The notes beneath the pieces were generated by a model, which was given only the letters and a program-made list of their open reading frames with translations, was not told the origin of the DNA and did not search any database. Below are positions 1 to 11,258 of a stretch of 64,000 bases of DNA, piece by piece; the stretch's first letter is position 1, and the number at the start of each line of letters is the position of its first letter. The stretch is from contig JBBBDQ010001293.1 of NCBI GenBank assembly GCA_037127315.1, positions 1 to 64,000 on the forward strand, in the 5' to 3' direction. The position numbers were made by a program, and so were the translations under genes. The DNA comes from Ascarosepion bandense. Its lineage: Eukaryota; Mollusca; Cephalopoda; Sepiida; Sepiidae.

Positions 1-26
1 ACACACACACACACACACACACACAG
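1..26. repeat. (CA)n microsatellite at window edge
   Basis: Thirteen AC units open the window; the array probably continues upstream. Confidence 0.9.
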
Positions 27-528
27 ACAACGATAGATAAGTTTAGATAGATAAAAAAGAACACCTGGTGTAGGAATTTCAGATCCCAGACGAATTTGAA
101 GATGCGGTCATCAAGAATACCTTGAGTAATGAAAGTTCTACGTGATCTTTTAAAAAATTTCATGTATCTACGACGTTACTAGCATGATTTGCTTACTGCA
201 TTCTTGCTAATGTCTAAAATATCACGTTTGTCGAAAAAACAAAAACTAAGAAAAAGAACGACAATCTGTCAACTAATAATCGCGGACATATCAGGTTTCT
301 CTTTCTGCCTGCCTGATTTTAAAAAAATGTATTCCTCGTTCGGGCATTTGTCATCCGGTTGGGTAACATTTCTCTTTTGTATTCAGATCCCAATTTCTCA
401 TACATTTAGGAAAAAGTTGACATGTTGTTTTAATAAACAAAGCAGAACGTGTTACATTCATCCATGCTATCATGTGTAGGATATATAACAGCGCTAAAAT
501 ATTAGAAGAATAATCCCAGAGATAAATT

Positions 529-531
<3 letters not shown>
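27..531. other. No gene recognised
   Basis: AT-rich sequence with only short open frames (the longest 96 codons, 189-479 plus). They have no recognisable motif, and I see no repeat structure before the (TA)n array. Confidence 0.5.

Positions 532-581
<50 letters not shown>
532..581. repeat. (TA)n microsatellite
   Basis: About 25 uninterrupted TA units. It produces spurious Tyr-Ile open frames on both strands. Confidence 0.95.
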
Positions 582-584
<3 letters not shown>

Positions 585-808
585 TTTTCAATAATTTTAT
601 AATATTTTTTTTTAAAACAGTAGTTACTACTATTAATTACTCATCGTTCTTCAGCAATGAATTGAGCACACTTGGCTACTGGCGTTTGTTTACGTTATGT
701 GTGTAAAACGATAAAATCTGCCGTCCTCCGTCTTTTGCCGATAGCTCTGGTGATAGACTCCCGAAATGATGAGCAAAACACGGTAAAACAGGCTTGTATT
801 TCGATGAC

Positions 809-841
<33 letters not shown>

Positions 842-1183
842 AGGATTAATTCAAAGATGTTGAATGGCCATTTCGATATGAAGATCCCCACAGGGGGACG
901 ACACATCACCTCAGCAACAGAAAAAACCTTTCAGAAACTCTTTTTTTTTTCTGTTGCTGAGGTGATGTGTCGTCCCCCGTGGGGATCTTCATATCGAAAT
1001 GGCCATTCAACATCTTTGAATTAATCCTTTTTTAATATATATTTGCTCTGTAATATTTTATTACATGGGGCTCTCTTCCTGTATCATTTTTTAATATTAA
1101 AATAAATTTTTAATATTAATTAGGGTCGGGTTTTTTGGAATTTACCTTCCTGCTTTTTTCCCTTGGATTGAAGTATCTGAATT

Positions 1184-1231
<48 letters not shown>

Positions 1232-1293
1232 CAAGTTAAAGAAGAGATAGGTTAAAAAAAGCTAAATATTGACTATATATATATATATATATA
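809..1293. repeat. Foldback element with ~97-nt arms, flanked by (TA)n
   Basis: The arms at about 830-926 and 941-1040 are nearly perfect inverted complements around a 14-nt loop; I see one difference, in the CCCC-AC-GGGG stretch. (TA)n arrays lie at 809-835, 1187-1229 and 1274-1293. Read on the minus strand, 1180 to 940 matches 31809-31990 (plus strand): both have the same AT-rich stretch, then GATACAGGAAGAGAG, then the arm sequence. The arm therefore belongs to an interspersed repeat of which this copy has a duplicated inverted end. No coding potential is visible. It may be a foldback or MITE-like derivative or an inverted duplication at insertion. Confidence 0.75.
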
Positions 1294-1616
1294 CATAAGG
1301 AAGTTAAAGAAGAGATAGATTAAAAAATACAGAGTAGAGCTTAATATTGTAATTTTGTTATTGTTTATAAGAGCATTATATAACTACACAAAAAAGTTCA
1401 TGTTACAGAACATTATTGTACTTCTTCAAATGATATTTTAAAAACAAATTATGAAAATGATCTATTTTAGAAAATCTGAAATGAATTCATTGTTATTCAG
1501 AAAGTTAAGAAGGGGTGATTGGAAGAAGTTAAACAATAATTATTATGCGTGTGTCTATGTTACTCAATCAAAAGTGAGAATTAGGATGAACTATGAATTT
1601 GAATATTTAGGTAGCT

Positions 1617-1624
<8 letters not shown>

Positions 1625-1707
<83 letters not shown>
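1625..1707. repeat. (TA)n microsatellite, long
   Basis: About 41 uninterrupted TA units, the longest pure TA array in the window. Confidence 0.95.
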
Positions 1708-1709
<2 letters not shown>

Positions 1710-1795
1710 CAAGGCAGGATGTTACAGAGACAGAGACACAGTTTGTAGAGGTATGTGGGGAAGATAACAGCTAAAGATGAATAGCTGCAGGAAAA

Positions 1796-2090
1796 GCAAT
1801 TTTCAGAGATTTAAACTGAATTTGCTTGAGGAGAGAAAAGAAATGCTTGTAAAGCACTCATTATCGCCTCCTAAAATATTTGAAATAAAGTCTGATCTAC
1901 ATTTTAGCTATACTAGATTGCGCTCCATGGAAAAATAAACTATATGTAATCATTTGTTAGATGGGCAAATCAAGTATCTCTGCATTATCTATCAGTAATT
2001 TCAAATACTCGTTCTGTTCAGTAAATAAACATTTAAAAATCTATCTTTTTAAACTGTTTACGTACACTTTATGGAACAATGTATTGACTA
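1796..2090 (+). repeat. Diverged copy of interspersed repeat also at 3690-4440
   Basis: The order GAGAAAAGAAATGC, then CCTAAAATATTTGAAAT, then a TAGATTGCGCTCC-like stretch, then GTAAATAAACATTTAAAAA, matches the sequence at 3695-3930 with many substitutions. This suggests an old interspersed repeat whose internal part was later tandemly amplified near 3.8-4.4 kb. Confidence 0.5.
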
Positions 2091-2289
2091 TTTTGCACCG
2101 ATATCTTCTACCTTCTTTCGGGTAGCATTAAATTTTCATCATCCCAGGAATATTTTTACTTTGTTTTTCTTTTCTAAGCCAAAAATAGTACACTTGGTAG
2201 TTTTCTAGTTATTTGTTTTCCGTTAATATAATTTTGTATAAATTAAAATAAACAAAAATCTGATGGTCAAATGCCTCGTTCGTTGCTGT

Positions 2290-3470
2290 ATTCTTCTTCT
2301 TCTATGTACCTTATCCCTTCACGACGTAGGCGATCATGGCTTTCTACATCTCCCTGTTCCTAGTGGCACTTAGCAAGCTTTCTCTTGTTACACCACGCAG
2401 CTCTCGTTCTGTCATTCACCTGCTCAGGTCCTTCAAAAATGTTACCCGCTGCTTTCCCCTGTCTTCTTTTCCCTTTAACTGGCCTGTTAGTATTAGGTTC
2501 TCCAAGCCCTCCTTCCTTATTGCATGTCCCAGAAAATTTTGCTGCCTTTTCATTATGCTCAGTATTAATTTCCTTTTCGTTTCCATCCTTTCCAAAACCT
2601 CATCCTTGCTCACATGCTCGATCCATAATATCCTCAGCATCCTTCTGTAGAACCACATTTCAGTTGCTTCAAGTTTTTCCTTCATCTTTCATGATATTGT
2701 CCCGCATTTACTGTCATATTGAAGAACTGAAATCCCACAGCAATCTAGTACTCTTTTCTTTGTTTTTAGCACAAATTTCCTGTCTCTTAATACTTTACTC
2801 AGCTTCTGGAACGCGTCTATTGTCATGCCAATTCGCCTTCGGATCACTGTGCCGCAATTTCCGTCTTCTGTTAGAACACTTCAAAAATATTAAATCTTTT
2901 TTTACCTGCTTGATTTTAGTATCACTCACCTTTATTTGGCATTTTGGTTTCTGTGTCGCACTTTTCGTCTTCTGTTAAAACATTTCCCAGATATTTAAAT
3001 ATTTGTAGATGCTTGATTTTAGTATCTCCCACCTGTATTTGGCATTTTGGGCTACTCTTTTTGCTGATGACCATACATTCATTTTCCTTACAGTTTATTG
3101 CTCGTCCTTTTTACTCACTCTCTTCAGCTCTCTTCTCTAGGAGTTCTTGTAGTTTCCTTCCCGTCTCTGCTATCATCACTCTATTATCTGCGCACCTTAT
3201 GTTGTTCAAATTGTAGCCTCCAATGACGAATCTGGGCATAACATAGAATTAGAATAGTTGCTCTAAGAGATCCGGTGAAAAGACACACCCTTGTCTTACG
3301 TTCCTTTCTATCTTTTTGTATCCTCTGAATTCGTTAGCTGTCCGTTGGCAGGCGGTTTGCTGCCAGTAGAGATTCTTGATTATTTTTATATCTTTCCCAA
3401 ATATGTCGATACTTCTGAGCATCTCCATCAATTTCTTGTGGCGCATTTGCATAATCGATAAAACACCTTC
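2290..3470 (-). mobile_element. LINE-B (RTE-like non-LTR retrotransposon), 5'-truncated and decayed
   Basis: Reading the minus strand from 3470 downward gives pieces of a reverse transcriptase and its C-terminal region in order. First is a palm fragment with IIKNLYWQQTA, then KIERNVRQGCVFSPDL (3249-3452). Next is the catalytic region, where the expected YADD reads CADN. Then come RRIGM.DAFQKLS.VLRDR and KKRVLDC, and finally an 89-codon open stretch (2685-2416) with KLEATEMWFYRRMLRI and KRQQNFLGHAIRKEGLENL. The 3' end is the stretch ending near GGCGATCATGGC at 2330. Many frameshifts and stops make it a pseudogene. Family assignment rests on resemblance to RTE-like tails common in molluscs and flatworms; the exact clade is uncertain. 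Confidence 0.8.
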
Positions 3471-3486
3471 TTTATTTGTATTACTC

Positions 3487-3700
3487 TTTAGGAAAGCATC
3501 CTAAAGGAGATAAAAGATGGCAATTGATGTTGCATTTAAACCTTTCGAGATTGTAGCTATCAATGATTCAAGAATACAGAAAGAATTTCCCAAGACGCGA
3601 AGTGTGAGAAAAGAAACTGTGGTGGGTAGAAATGGCGGGTACATTTAACTATTTCGGCGGTTAAAGGGTGGGACCTAAATACTAATGTGCTGGAGAAGAG
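3487..3700 (-). mobile_element. LINE-A C-terminal fragment
   Basis: The minus strand encodes FRSHPLTAEIVKC, then TRHFYPPQFLFSHFASWEILS. It lines up with the tail of the better LINE-A copy at 40.6-40.8 kb (RSHPFTLKPIICNRNFYSNSFFS, then WNSLS). Substitutions and stops are frequent. The same stretch recurs near 15.4 kb. Confidence 0.6.
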
Positions 3701-3774
3701 AAAGGAAATGCACGTAAACATCACAGTATCGCATCTTAAAATATTCAAAATCCGGTCTGACTTATTTGTTATTA

Positions 3775-4441
3775 GTGATAAATCACGCTCTAGTTGTATT
3801 CACTGTGGAAGAATTTTTAAATATCGAATCATTTATTGGATAAATCAACTAAGTCTGTGCGAATTTTCTCTTAGTAATATAAAATAGTCCTGTCCAATTG
3901 ATAAACATTTTAAAAAGTTGATTAAAAAATAATTCATGTACACTTTATTAAACAATATACAATAAACAATATAATATATATTGTTTATAAACAATAAACA
4001 ATAAACTTATGTGTTTACAGTGATAAATCGCGCCCTAGTTGTATTCACTGTGGAAAAAACTTTAAATATCGAATCATTTATTGGGTGAATCAGCTGAGTC
4101 TGTGTCAATTTTCTCTTAGTAATATAAAATACACCTGTTCAACTGATAAACATTTTAAAAAGTTGATTAAAAAATAATTCATGTACACTTTATTAAACAA
4201 TATACAATAAACAACGTAATATATATTGTTTATAAACAATAAACAATAAACTTATGTGTTAACAGTGATAAATCGCGCCCTAGTTGTATTCACTGTGGAA
4301 AAAAACTTTAAATATCGAATCATTTATTGGGTGAATCAGCTCAGTCTGTGAATTTTCTCTTAGTAATATAAAATACACCTGTTCAACTGATAAACATTTT
4401 AAAAAGTTGATTAAAAATAATTCATGTACACTTTATTAAAC
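3775..4441 (+). repeat. 245-bp tandem repeat, 2.7 copies
   Basis: Units start at GTGATAAATC at 3775, 4020 and 4265, an exact 245-bp spacing. The third copy stops near 4441. Units 2 and 3 are nearly identical; unit 1 is more diverged and runs upstream into the interspersed repeat also seen at 1.8-2.1 kb. The end of each full unit carries a small palindrome, ATTGTTTATAAACAAT. Confidence 0.9.
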
Positions 4442-5170
4442 ACCTTACCGTGTGAACATCGGCGTACAAATCCATTTTTCAAACCTGAAAACTATTTCCA
4501 AAACTAGGGGTCGAATTATATGGTGGCTATAAAAGGCAAACCTTTACAATCAAGTTGTAAGCAAGTGGGAAAGAACCTATAATAATTACTTTAAAACATT
4601 TAACGTACTTCCAGTAAGCTGCCAGAAATATATTAAATTATTTGTAAATATTTGATATGTTAACACAGAAAAAATAAAACAGTAACAGAAATTCAGTATT
4701 CTATTAACGTTGCTATTCGAATCGTACCGAACAGCTGATATGCGAAGCGTAAAGGCTGAGCGACGAGCTATTTTACTCCGAGATTTATTCAGACAATTAG
4801 GGATTTTTATGCGTGTCACCTGCGCAATTTCATGGACGTGATGACAGTTTAATGACACAATGTTCTTATCAGTAGATATGACTTATTTAAATGTTTGCTA
4901 AGTTATAACGATACCCATCAATGTGTCTTGTAGATTGTTAGCTACACAACGTATATAGAAAGATATTACGTTTAGTGTCTTAATATACAGGTAAATGCGC
5001 TTTAACCAAATATAGTTTGGGAACAGTTGTAGATACTGCAGCTTCGCTTCATTTACCAGTAAGTCTAAGTTTTGAGTCACTGGAAAGCTACAGTATTTCT
5101 GAGGATCGACCTATTTAGTAGGTATAGGACCAACTCAAAATTTTGAGCTAAGAATTTTGAGATAGACTTG
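4442..5170. other. No gene recognised
   Basis: AT-rich sequence with two 60-90-codon frames without recognisable motifs. I see no repeat matches elsewhere in the window. Confidence 0.5.
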
Positions 5171-5181
5171 TACACAGCAAT

Positions 5182-5208
5182 ATATATATATATATATGTG
5201 TGTGTGGG

Positions 5209-5254
<46 letters not shown>
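5182..5254. repeat. Compound (TA)n / (TG)n microsatellite
   Basis: TA array 5182-5198, a short GT-rich spacer, then TA array 5212-5254. Confidence 0.95.
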
Positions 5255-5256
<2 letters not shown>

Positions 5257-5492
5257 TCCATAAAATATACATCTGACGAGTGAGAACATCATAACTGTGC
5301 TCTTGGGAAAATTTGAAGTCGGCATGAATATGCTCAGGTAAAGAGACAAACTTTGTATTTATTAACACTCTATCTCGACCCCGTTATCGAGCACTTTATG
5401 TTAAAACACCTTCTTGCCAAAATATATTTTATCAAAAAAAAAACACTGAAAAAACAACAAATTTGGTGCTAAACATCATCACAATTAAACAT

Positions 5493-5552
<60 letters not shown>

Positions 5553-5601
5553 GAGGAAGGAAGGAAGGAAGGAAGGAAGGAAGGAAGGAAGGAAGGAAGG
5601 A
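5493..5601. repeat. Compound (TA)n-(GA)n-(GGAA)n microsatellite
   Basis: Three motifs follow directly: TA to about 5520, GA to about 5555, then about eleven AAGG tetramers to 5601. Confidence 0.95.
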
Positions 5602-6237
5602 AGAGTGGTTTAAACGTCTGTAGTGTACTACTTTACAGTTTACATATAACAAGTGATTTACTTCTAAAATTAACTATATAACAATTTACAGTGTACAATG
5701 AGTTTTCTTAATGAATTTCATCTTCTTCCATATACTTTTAAATAGGGAGACTCATGTTCAACTCTTAGTTCTTAGGTTATCGATTATGTTCTCGGGATCA
5801 CAATTTCTACTCTTTCTAGAATTGTTATTTTTTTCTGCTATGGGTAACAATCTCAAAGATAATAAATGAATAATCCAAAATATGTTAAAAATAATAAAAA
5901 AAATTATATAATAAATTTTCTTCAGATCCAGATTTTTGCACCACCCAAAAATACATATATATGTAGTAACATACTTATTGGAGTTTATAATAAATATATT
6001 TTTGTTTCCACATGTCCCCATATGGTACAAAAAACACATACCAGAAGGAGCCTAAAGACATATCCATACACAGGAAGTTAAAAGAAAAGCGGAGTGGAGA
6101 AAAAGAAAGAAAAAAGATTATTTAAAATTTGTCGTCCAGAAGAGGAAGAAGTCGAGATTCATGACTCGATACTAGAAGCGAGTTTTCTGGCTGAAATAGA
6201 GATTCAACTAAAGTAAATTTCGGATTTTATATATATA
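5602..6237. other. No gene recognised
   Basis: AT-rich sequence with short frames up to 93 codons (6039-5758 minus) rich in Ile, Asn and Lys. No motif. Confidence 0.45.
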
Positions 6238-6537
6238 TATAAACTTATTTATAAATGGAACTTTGTCTGCGTATGTGTGTGTGTGTGTGTGTGTCCGTTA
6301 CCTATAGACTCCGAAACGGCTGAACCGATATCCTTGAAAATTTACACAGTTGTACTATAAGCGTCTGCGAGTGTTCTTAGCTAGATTTTGTGTCGAGGTA
6401 CCCCCGATAAATATCGAAAATCGATAATCGAAAAAATCGGATTAAATAAGGAGTGGCCCGATTTTAATCAAATTTGATACACTCATAGACAAAGACATAA
6501 AAAAAGATATTCAGAAGCTTCAAGGTTGCAAAAAACG

Positions 6538-6584
<47 letters not shown>

Positions 6585-6771
6585 CAAGATGTTTGTGTGT
6601 GTGTGTGTGTGTCTGTTTAACTGTCTGTATGTAGTTTATACAAACCCACAATTTTTATCCGATTCTTCGCAAACTTCACACAAATATTCTTTAGGCTGAG
6701 TCTGAGCTCTAGGACCATGGATTAGTTTTAAGGCTTTCATTACACCCGAGCAACGCCAGGCTATACTGCTA

Positions 6772-6772
<1 letters not shown>
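6238..6772 (+). mobile_element. Helitron-like non-autonomous repeat H, copy 1 (microsatellite-bearing)
   Basis: One of three copies of the same repeat (others at 58697-59464 plus and 48862-49532 minus). All start near AACTTATTTATAAATGGAA, then a (GT)n block, then a conserved stretch with CTATAGACTCCGAAA, GTCGAGGTACCCC and ATCGAAAATCGATAATCG, then a (TA)n block. Copies 1 and 2 end ACACCCGAGCAAC(G/A)CC.GGCTATACTGCTAG followed by T. A CCCG...CGGG hairpin just before a CTAG-T end resembles a Helitron 3' terminus. No 5' TC or Rep/helicase was seen, so the class is tentative. The middle part after the TA block differs from copy 2. Confidence 0.55.
6540..6581. repeat. (TA)n block inside repeat H
   Basis: About 21 TA units at the position where the other two H copies also carry TA arrays. 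Confidence 0.95.

Positions 6773-6807
<35 letters not shown>
6773..6807. repeat. (TA)n microsatellite at the 3' end of repeat H
   Basis: The array begins immediately after the CTAG end of the Helitron-like repeat. Confidence 0.95.
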
Positions 6808-6809
<2 letters not shown>

Positions 6810-7185
6810 CAATGATGTTCACGCTGCAAAAATCCAGGGAGTTAGAGAATAATAAGGAGAGGCATACTTTATAGAGACATATCGTGAAGATAACAGTTAA
6901 TATTAGACTGAAATGGCTCGTGTTAAAATAGAGGTTGACAGGAGAAATCATTTAGAGGGAACAGATCTTTTTCCTCCTCTGGTCTGGGTTGGGCATATTT
7001 TGCACTTGTGTGCTCAAGGAAGAGGTTCGCTCTAATTATTATGATACATACTAAAATCTGAAAGCAGCGAGTATTTTCATATCGACTCTGTTCAACATCT
7101 CGAGGTCGAGGTATGTTTTCTTAATGGCTCATCACTGTCTAATCTAATCGCTGCAATTTTACATATCCGTTTAAAATTTATTCTG
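6808..7185. other. No gene recognised
   Basis: Unique-looking AT-rich sequence before the minisatellite. Confidence 0.45.
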
Positions 7186-8615
7186 TAAACGATAGATCGG
7201 TATCTGTTTGTATCAAAAGGTAAAGATTTGTCTTGTATCTATTTGAGTCTTTGAGGTAAACAATCGTCTGGTATATATTTGAGTCCTTGAGATAAACATT
7301 GTTTAGTATCTATTGCCGTCCTAATTTAAAAGATCGTCAGGTATCTGTTTGAGTATTTAAGGTAAACAATAGTCCGGTATCAAATTGAGTCCTTAAAATA
7401 TATCCTTTTTCCGGTATCTATTTAATTCCTTGCGGTAAACAATAGTCCCGAATCAATTTGAGTCATTAAGAAACATTTGTCCGGAATCCATTTGAGTCAT
7501 TAAGTTAAACAATCGTCTAGTATCTATTTAAGTCCTTAAGGTAAACATTTGTCCGGTATCTGTTTAAGTCCTTGAGTTAAACAATCGTCCGGTAACTATC
7601 TCAGTCCTTAAGATAAACATTTGCCCTGTATTTTGTCCTTGAGGTAAGCAATCGTCCGGTATCTATTTGAGTTCTTAAGGTAAATATTTGTCTTGTATTG
7701 ATTTCTTGAGGTAAACAATCATCCGGTATCTATTTGAGTCCTGAAGGCAAGCATTTATCCTATATCTATTTGAGTCCTTAATGTAAACATTTGTCCTGTA
7801 TTGAGTTCTTGAGGTAAACAAATGTCTGGTATCTATTTGAGTCTTTAAGGCAAACATTTGTTCGGATCTGTTTGAGTTCTTGATGTAAACAATCGTCTGG
7901 TATCTATTTGAGTCATTAAGGTAAATATTTGACCGGTATCTATTTAAGTCCTTGAATTAAAAAATCGTCCGGTATCTATTTAAGTCCTTTAAATAAACAA
8001 TCGTCCGGTATCTATTTAAGTCCTTGAATTAAACAATCGTCCGGTATCTATTTAAGTCCTTGAATGAAACAATCGTCCGGTATCTATCTGAATCATTAAT
8101 GTAAGCATTTGTCCGTTATGTATTTGAGTTCTTGACGTCCGGTATATATTTAAGTCCTTGAATTAAACAATCGTCCGGTATCTATCTGAATCATTAATGT
8201 AAGCATTTGTCCGTTATGTATTTGAGTTCTTGAGGTAAACACTCGTCTGGTATTTATTAGAGTCCCTAAGGTAAACATTCATCCTGTACTTATTTGAGTA
8301 CTCGATGCAAATAATTGCCTGGTATCTATCTGAGTCCTTAAAGTAAACATTTGTTCGGTATATCTTTAAGTACTTGAGGTAAAGAATCATCCCGCTTCAA
8401 TTTTAGTTCTTAAGATAGAAAATAGTCCGGTATCATTTTTCGTCCAAAAGTTAAACGATCGTTCGTTACTATTTTAGTTCGAAGGTATACAAGCATCCGG
8501 TTTATTAAGTCACTTACCAATCACTTGTCTTTTTTATATTTCTTTCAGAAGGGAAATTATCGTTCTGTTTCTGTTTGAGTCAAAATGTATACAAATTGTC
8601 TTGTTTATATTTGAC
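7186..8615 (+). repeat. Degenerate minisatellite, ~36-bp unit, roughly 35-40 copies
   Basis: The consensus unit is close to GGTAAACAATCGTCC followed by GGTATCTATTTGAGTCCTTAA, about 36 bp. Two variants (AAACAATCGTC and AAACATTTGTC) often alternate, suggesting an older 72-bp dimer. Copies are strongly diverged at both ends and most regular at 7500-8350. Inside, a block of about 75 bp at roughly 8058-8134 recurs almost unchanged at 8155-8231, a later local duplication. Minus-strand frames through it (60 codons, repeated SNRYR) are fragments of the repeat; no start or context suggests a gene. Confidence 0.9.
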
Positions 8616-8703
8616 TTTACAATCCTTTACATAAAATAAGATTTTTGTTGCATTGCTTGTTCTAACACTGTGCAGATGTGCTGTTGAAGTATTGTTAACC
8701 TAG

Positions 8704-8707
<4 letters not shown>

Positions 8708-8757
<50 letters not shown>
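8708..8757. repeat. (TA)n microsatellite
   Basis: About 25 TA units. Confidence 0.95.
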
Positions 8758-8759
<2 letters not shown>

Positions 8760-8819
8760 AAATTATATACATACACCCCGTGAATAAACAGATTTCTCCT
8801 GTCTCTTAGCTGCATGTTA

Positions 8820-9850
8820 TAAATATCGATATTTGGATTTTAAAACTGCCCGTATATGGTCGGACTCTCTACCTACAGGTGGAAAGGAAACCATACGAGT
8901 CTATGACGATGGGCAAAGTATCGTCTAGGTCAAAAACAGATACGAGCCCAATCTTGTTTTATGCAGAGTCTACATGAAATTTTTGCCCGATTCTCGGAAT
9001 TACCACACCAAAAGTCGGTCTTGTGCCACATCTGGCCTCAGTGGAAAAGTTATTGGTAAATACTCAGTTTTCAATCAGCCCCATAAGATTTCATCTTACG
9101 GAAACTCAAAGTTGAGCTGTTGGTGGGGACCAAAATGTAGGTTTATTAGTAGTATAAAAGTTTTCACTGTTATTTGATATCAAACACCGTTTTATTTTCA
9201 CCAGCACTCACTGTGTGATACTTTATATTTAAAATTTCATACATTTTTCTATCAGGAACCATGTGACTAATATGACAATAGACATGTTTCAGCAAATACA
9301 CTTGCCTCCTCGGATGAGAAACCAACAAGGCCGCGAATCGGATATTATCGTTTTGTATCACAAAACATATGACATTCTCATGTCAGAACTGAACAAAATC
9401 ACGAACTAGAAATTTTAGCAGCGATCGACACTATGATTTTACCCTTATTGTCACCTATACAATTACAAAAAAGTTTTTTTTAAGAACAGACTGTGCTGAA
9501 AGATGATGCCTTCGTAAACAAAGACACACCCTTCGTAGGCCACAGATATTAGTAAAATGGATTTGATTTTCAGAAATCCGAGAGTGCTTACGATATCCGT
9601 CTTTTATTTTCAAACTTGTTTTCAACTGTCCGAACAGAAGCTGATACGTCATTCGTAAGGCTTTTAGTAAAAGAATCTTACAAACAAATACATCTGCAAT
9701 GATTTTTTAGAAAAGTACCTCACCCAGAGATTGTCATTTACCGTCATTTTTTTGTTTTCAAATTACAATGGATTATACACTGCACGTGTAGAATATATAA
9801 AAAAAACTCTTATTTTTATGTGAAACGCTTCAACTTCCTTTTAAATGAAT
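8820..9850. other. No gene recognised
   Basis: Three frames of 63-67 codons (8974-9177 plus, 9361-9170 minus, 9652-9455 minus) have ordinary composition but no motif I recognise. I found no match elsewhere in the window. Unannotated exons cannot be excluded by eye. Confidence 0.4.
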
Positions 9851-9854
9851 TCCT

Positions 9855-9945
9855 GCTTCTTCTAAATGCCGCTTCCTTTCAGTACATAGGCGATCATGGC
9901 TCTCCACGACGTCTTTCCTGTGGTTGTTAGCAGTTAACGATTCCA
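9855..9945 (-). mobile_element. LINE-B 3'-end fragment
   Basis: TACATAGGCGATCATGGCTC plus the following CTCCACG stretch matches the 3' ends of the LINE-B copies at 2.3, 24.5 and 59.7 kb. Only the terminal ~90 bp remains. Confidence 0.6.
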
Positions 9946-9991
9946 AGAATGATAAATGGAATGAGAAAATGCTACTAATAAAACGACTATA

Positions 9992-10297
9992 GGATGTACG
10001 TTGTGGTGCAGTGGATATCGGCTTGGAACGACAAATCGGGGAGCCGAGTTCGAATTCTAGTTGAACACCTTACATTCAATTACAAATAACTCTCAGGAAA
10101 GGTATTAATCCGTCTCTTCCCTCCAGTTATGGGTTAAATAATAGGACAGATTACGTTCTATAGCCTTGGCTGGGAACCAGTCTACCGCAGAAAGCAATGG
10201 CAACCTACTGCGGGATAACCTTCTGCCCAGTCAGTCATGTCTCTTTCGAGACATGATCGCCCAAGCGTGTATCATGTATGGTACTTAACTGACTGAC

Positions 10298-10337
<40 letters not shown>
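9992..10337 (+). mobile_element. SINE S1, complete copy with (TAA)n tail
   Basis: The head has Pol III promoter features: an A-box-like GTGGTGCAGTGGATATCG and a B-box-like GAGTTCGAATTC about 40 bp on, as in tRNA-derived SINEs. A central region follows (TATTAATCCGTCTC, TATGGGTTAAATAATAGGACA, CAGTCTACCGCAGAAAGCAA, CGAGACATGATCGCCCAAGCG). The copy ends in about twelve TAA/ATA units. The same body recurs at 18.3, 47.9, 56.6, 61.4 and 63.7 kb and, much diverged, at 12.0 kb. This is the most complete S1 copy and lacks the 5S head seen in three others. The internally conserved centre recalls SINE superfamilies with shared central domains; I cannot name one. Confidence 0.85.
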
Positions 10338-10342
<5 letters not shown>

Positions 10343-10379
10343 ACTGAAGCAAATAGGCCGGACATTATTATTAAACCAG

Positions 10380-10805
10380 AAAGAAAAAACTTGTCTATTA
10401 ATTGATATGGCTTGTCCAGCGGATTGTAACATAGCAACCAAGGAATTTGAAAAACTGTCAAAATAAAGACCTGGAAATTGAAATAGAAAATATGTGGAAA
10501 TTGAAAACAAGAGTTGTGCCAGTGATAGTAGGTGCACTTGGAATGATAAAAAATGGAACAAAACAAGACATAGAAAGACTCCCTGGAAACCCCAGCTTAA
10601 GAGATATACAAAAAATTGTCTTATTAAGTACATCCCACGCACTCAGGAGAACTTTGTCTATGTAACGCTAGGGATGATGGGGAAGATAGAAAAACATGAA
10701 ATGGAGCCATAACAACACGCCACGACCTGCCTTAGGTCTTCCCGCAGACTTGGTTGGTAGTGCGATCATAGCAGAAATCGAAATATCATAATAATAATAA
10801 TATCT
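10380..10805 (+). mobile_element. LINE C-terminal / 3' end fragment (third family) with (TAA)n tail
   Basis: Open frames at 10447-10665 and 10494-10712 overlap. The first carries KDLEIEIENMWKLKTRVVPV, then IVGALGMI, then DIQKIVLLSTSHALRRTL. This resembles the C-terminal tail found after reverse transcriptases in some invertebrate non-LTR elements (a W-x-K-x-x-V-V-P-V-I-V-G-A-L-G pattern). After a non-coding 3' end with CACGCCACGACC it ends in a short (ATA)n tail. It starts directly behind the (TAA)n tail of S1. No RT domain is left; clade unknown. Confidence 0.6.
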
Positions 10806-10997
10806 AGACGCAATGTTTGAAAACGTTCAACAATATTTTGACAGTCTTCTTCCGTTTATTCCAAGATTAGGACAAGCAACATCATATTACGCATGTTTCA
10901 GTTGCATGCCATTATCGCTGGTTACGTTTTATTCTTTTTAACGCGTTCATTACCTGTACAGTCGTTTTCTCAAGACAAGCGAAGTTTATATTATTTA

Positions 10998-11258
10998 TTT
11001 AATATATGAGCATTTAAATCAATAGAATAAAAAACCTGGTCCTCATATTGTTCAGTCAGAATCATGCGGTATTACTTTAAAATGGAAAACAATCATCTCT
11101 TACCGCCAAACAAAATAATAAACAAACGTTTTATACTGTTTTTTTTTTTTCGGATACAAAAAAACGCGTTGTAAACAAATCAACTGGTTCATGTGCTTTA
11201 TAGTAAATGGCAATGCTCGACAGTTGCGTTCGGTGGACTTACTAGGGATGGACCCGAT
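10998..11258 (+). repeat. ~260-bp direct repeat, copy 1
   Basis: Shares about 260 bp with 12247-12506 in the same orientation, starting at TTTAATATATGAGCATTTAA and ending at GATGGACCC. Differences include a poly-T versus a (TA)n stretch in the middle. The two copies enclose a piggyBac-type MITE and a 5S-tRNA SINE. Confidence 0.85.

Noticed and set aside
2385..2978. 197-codon plus-strand open frame
   Set aside because: Antisense shadow of the LINE-B copy on the minus strand, whose reverse transcriptase tail is recognisable.
7186..8615. CRISPR array (36-bp repeats)
   Set aside because: Units are contiguous and variable with no spacers between constant repeats, and the surroundings are eukaryotic; it is a minisatellite.
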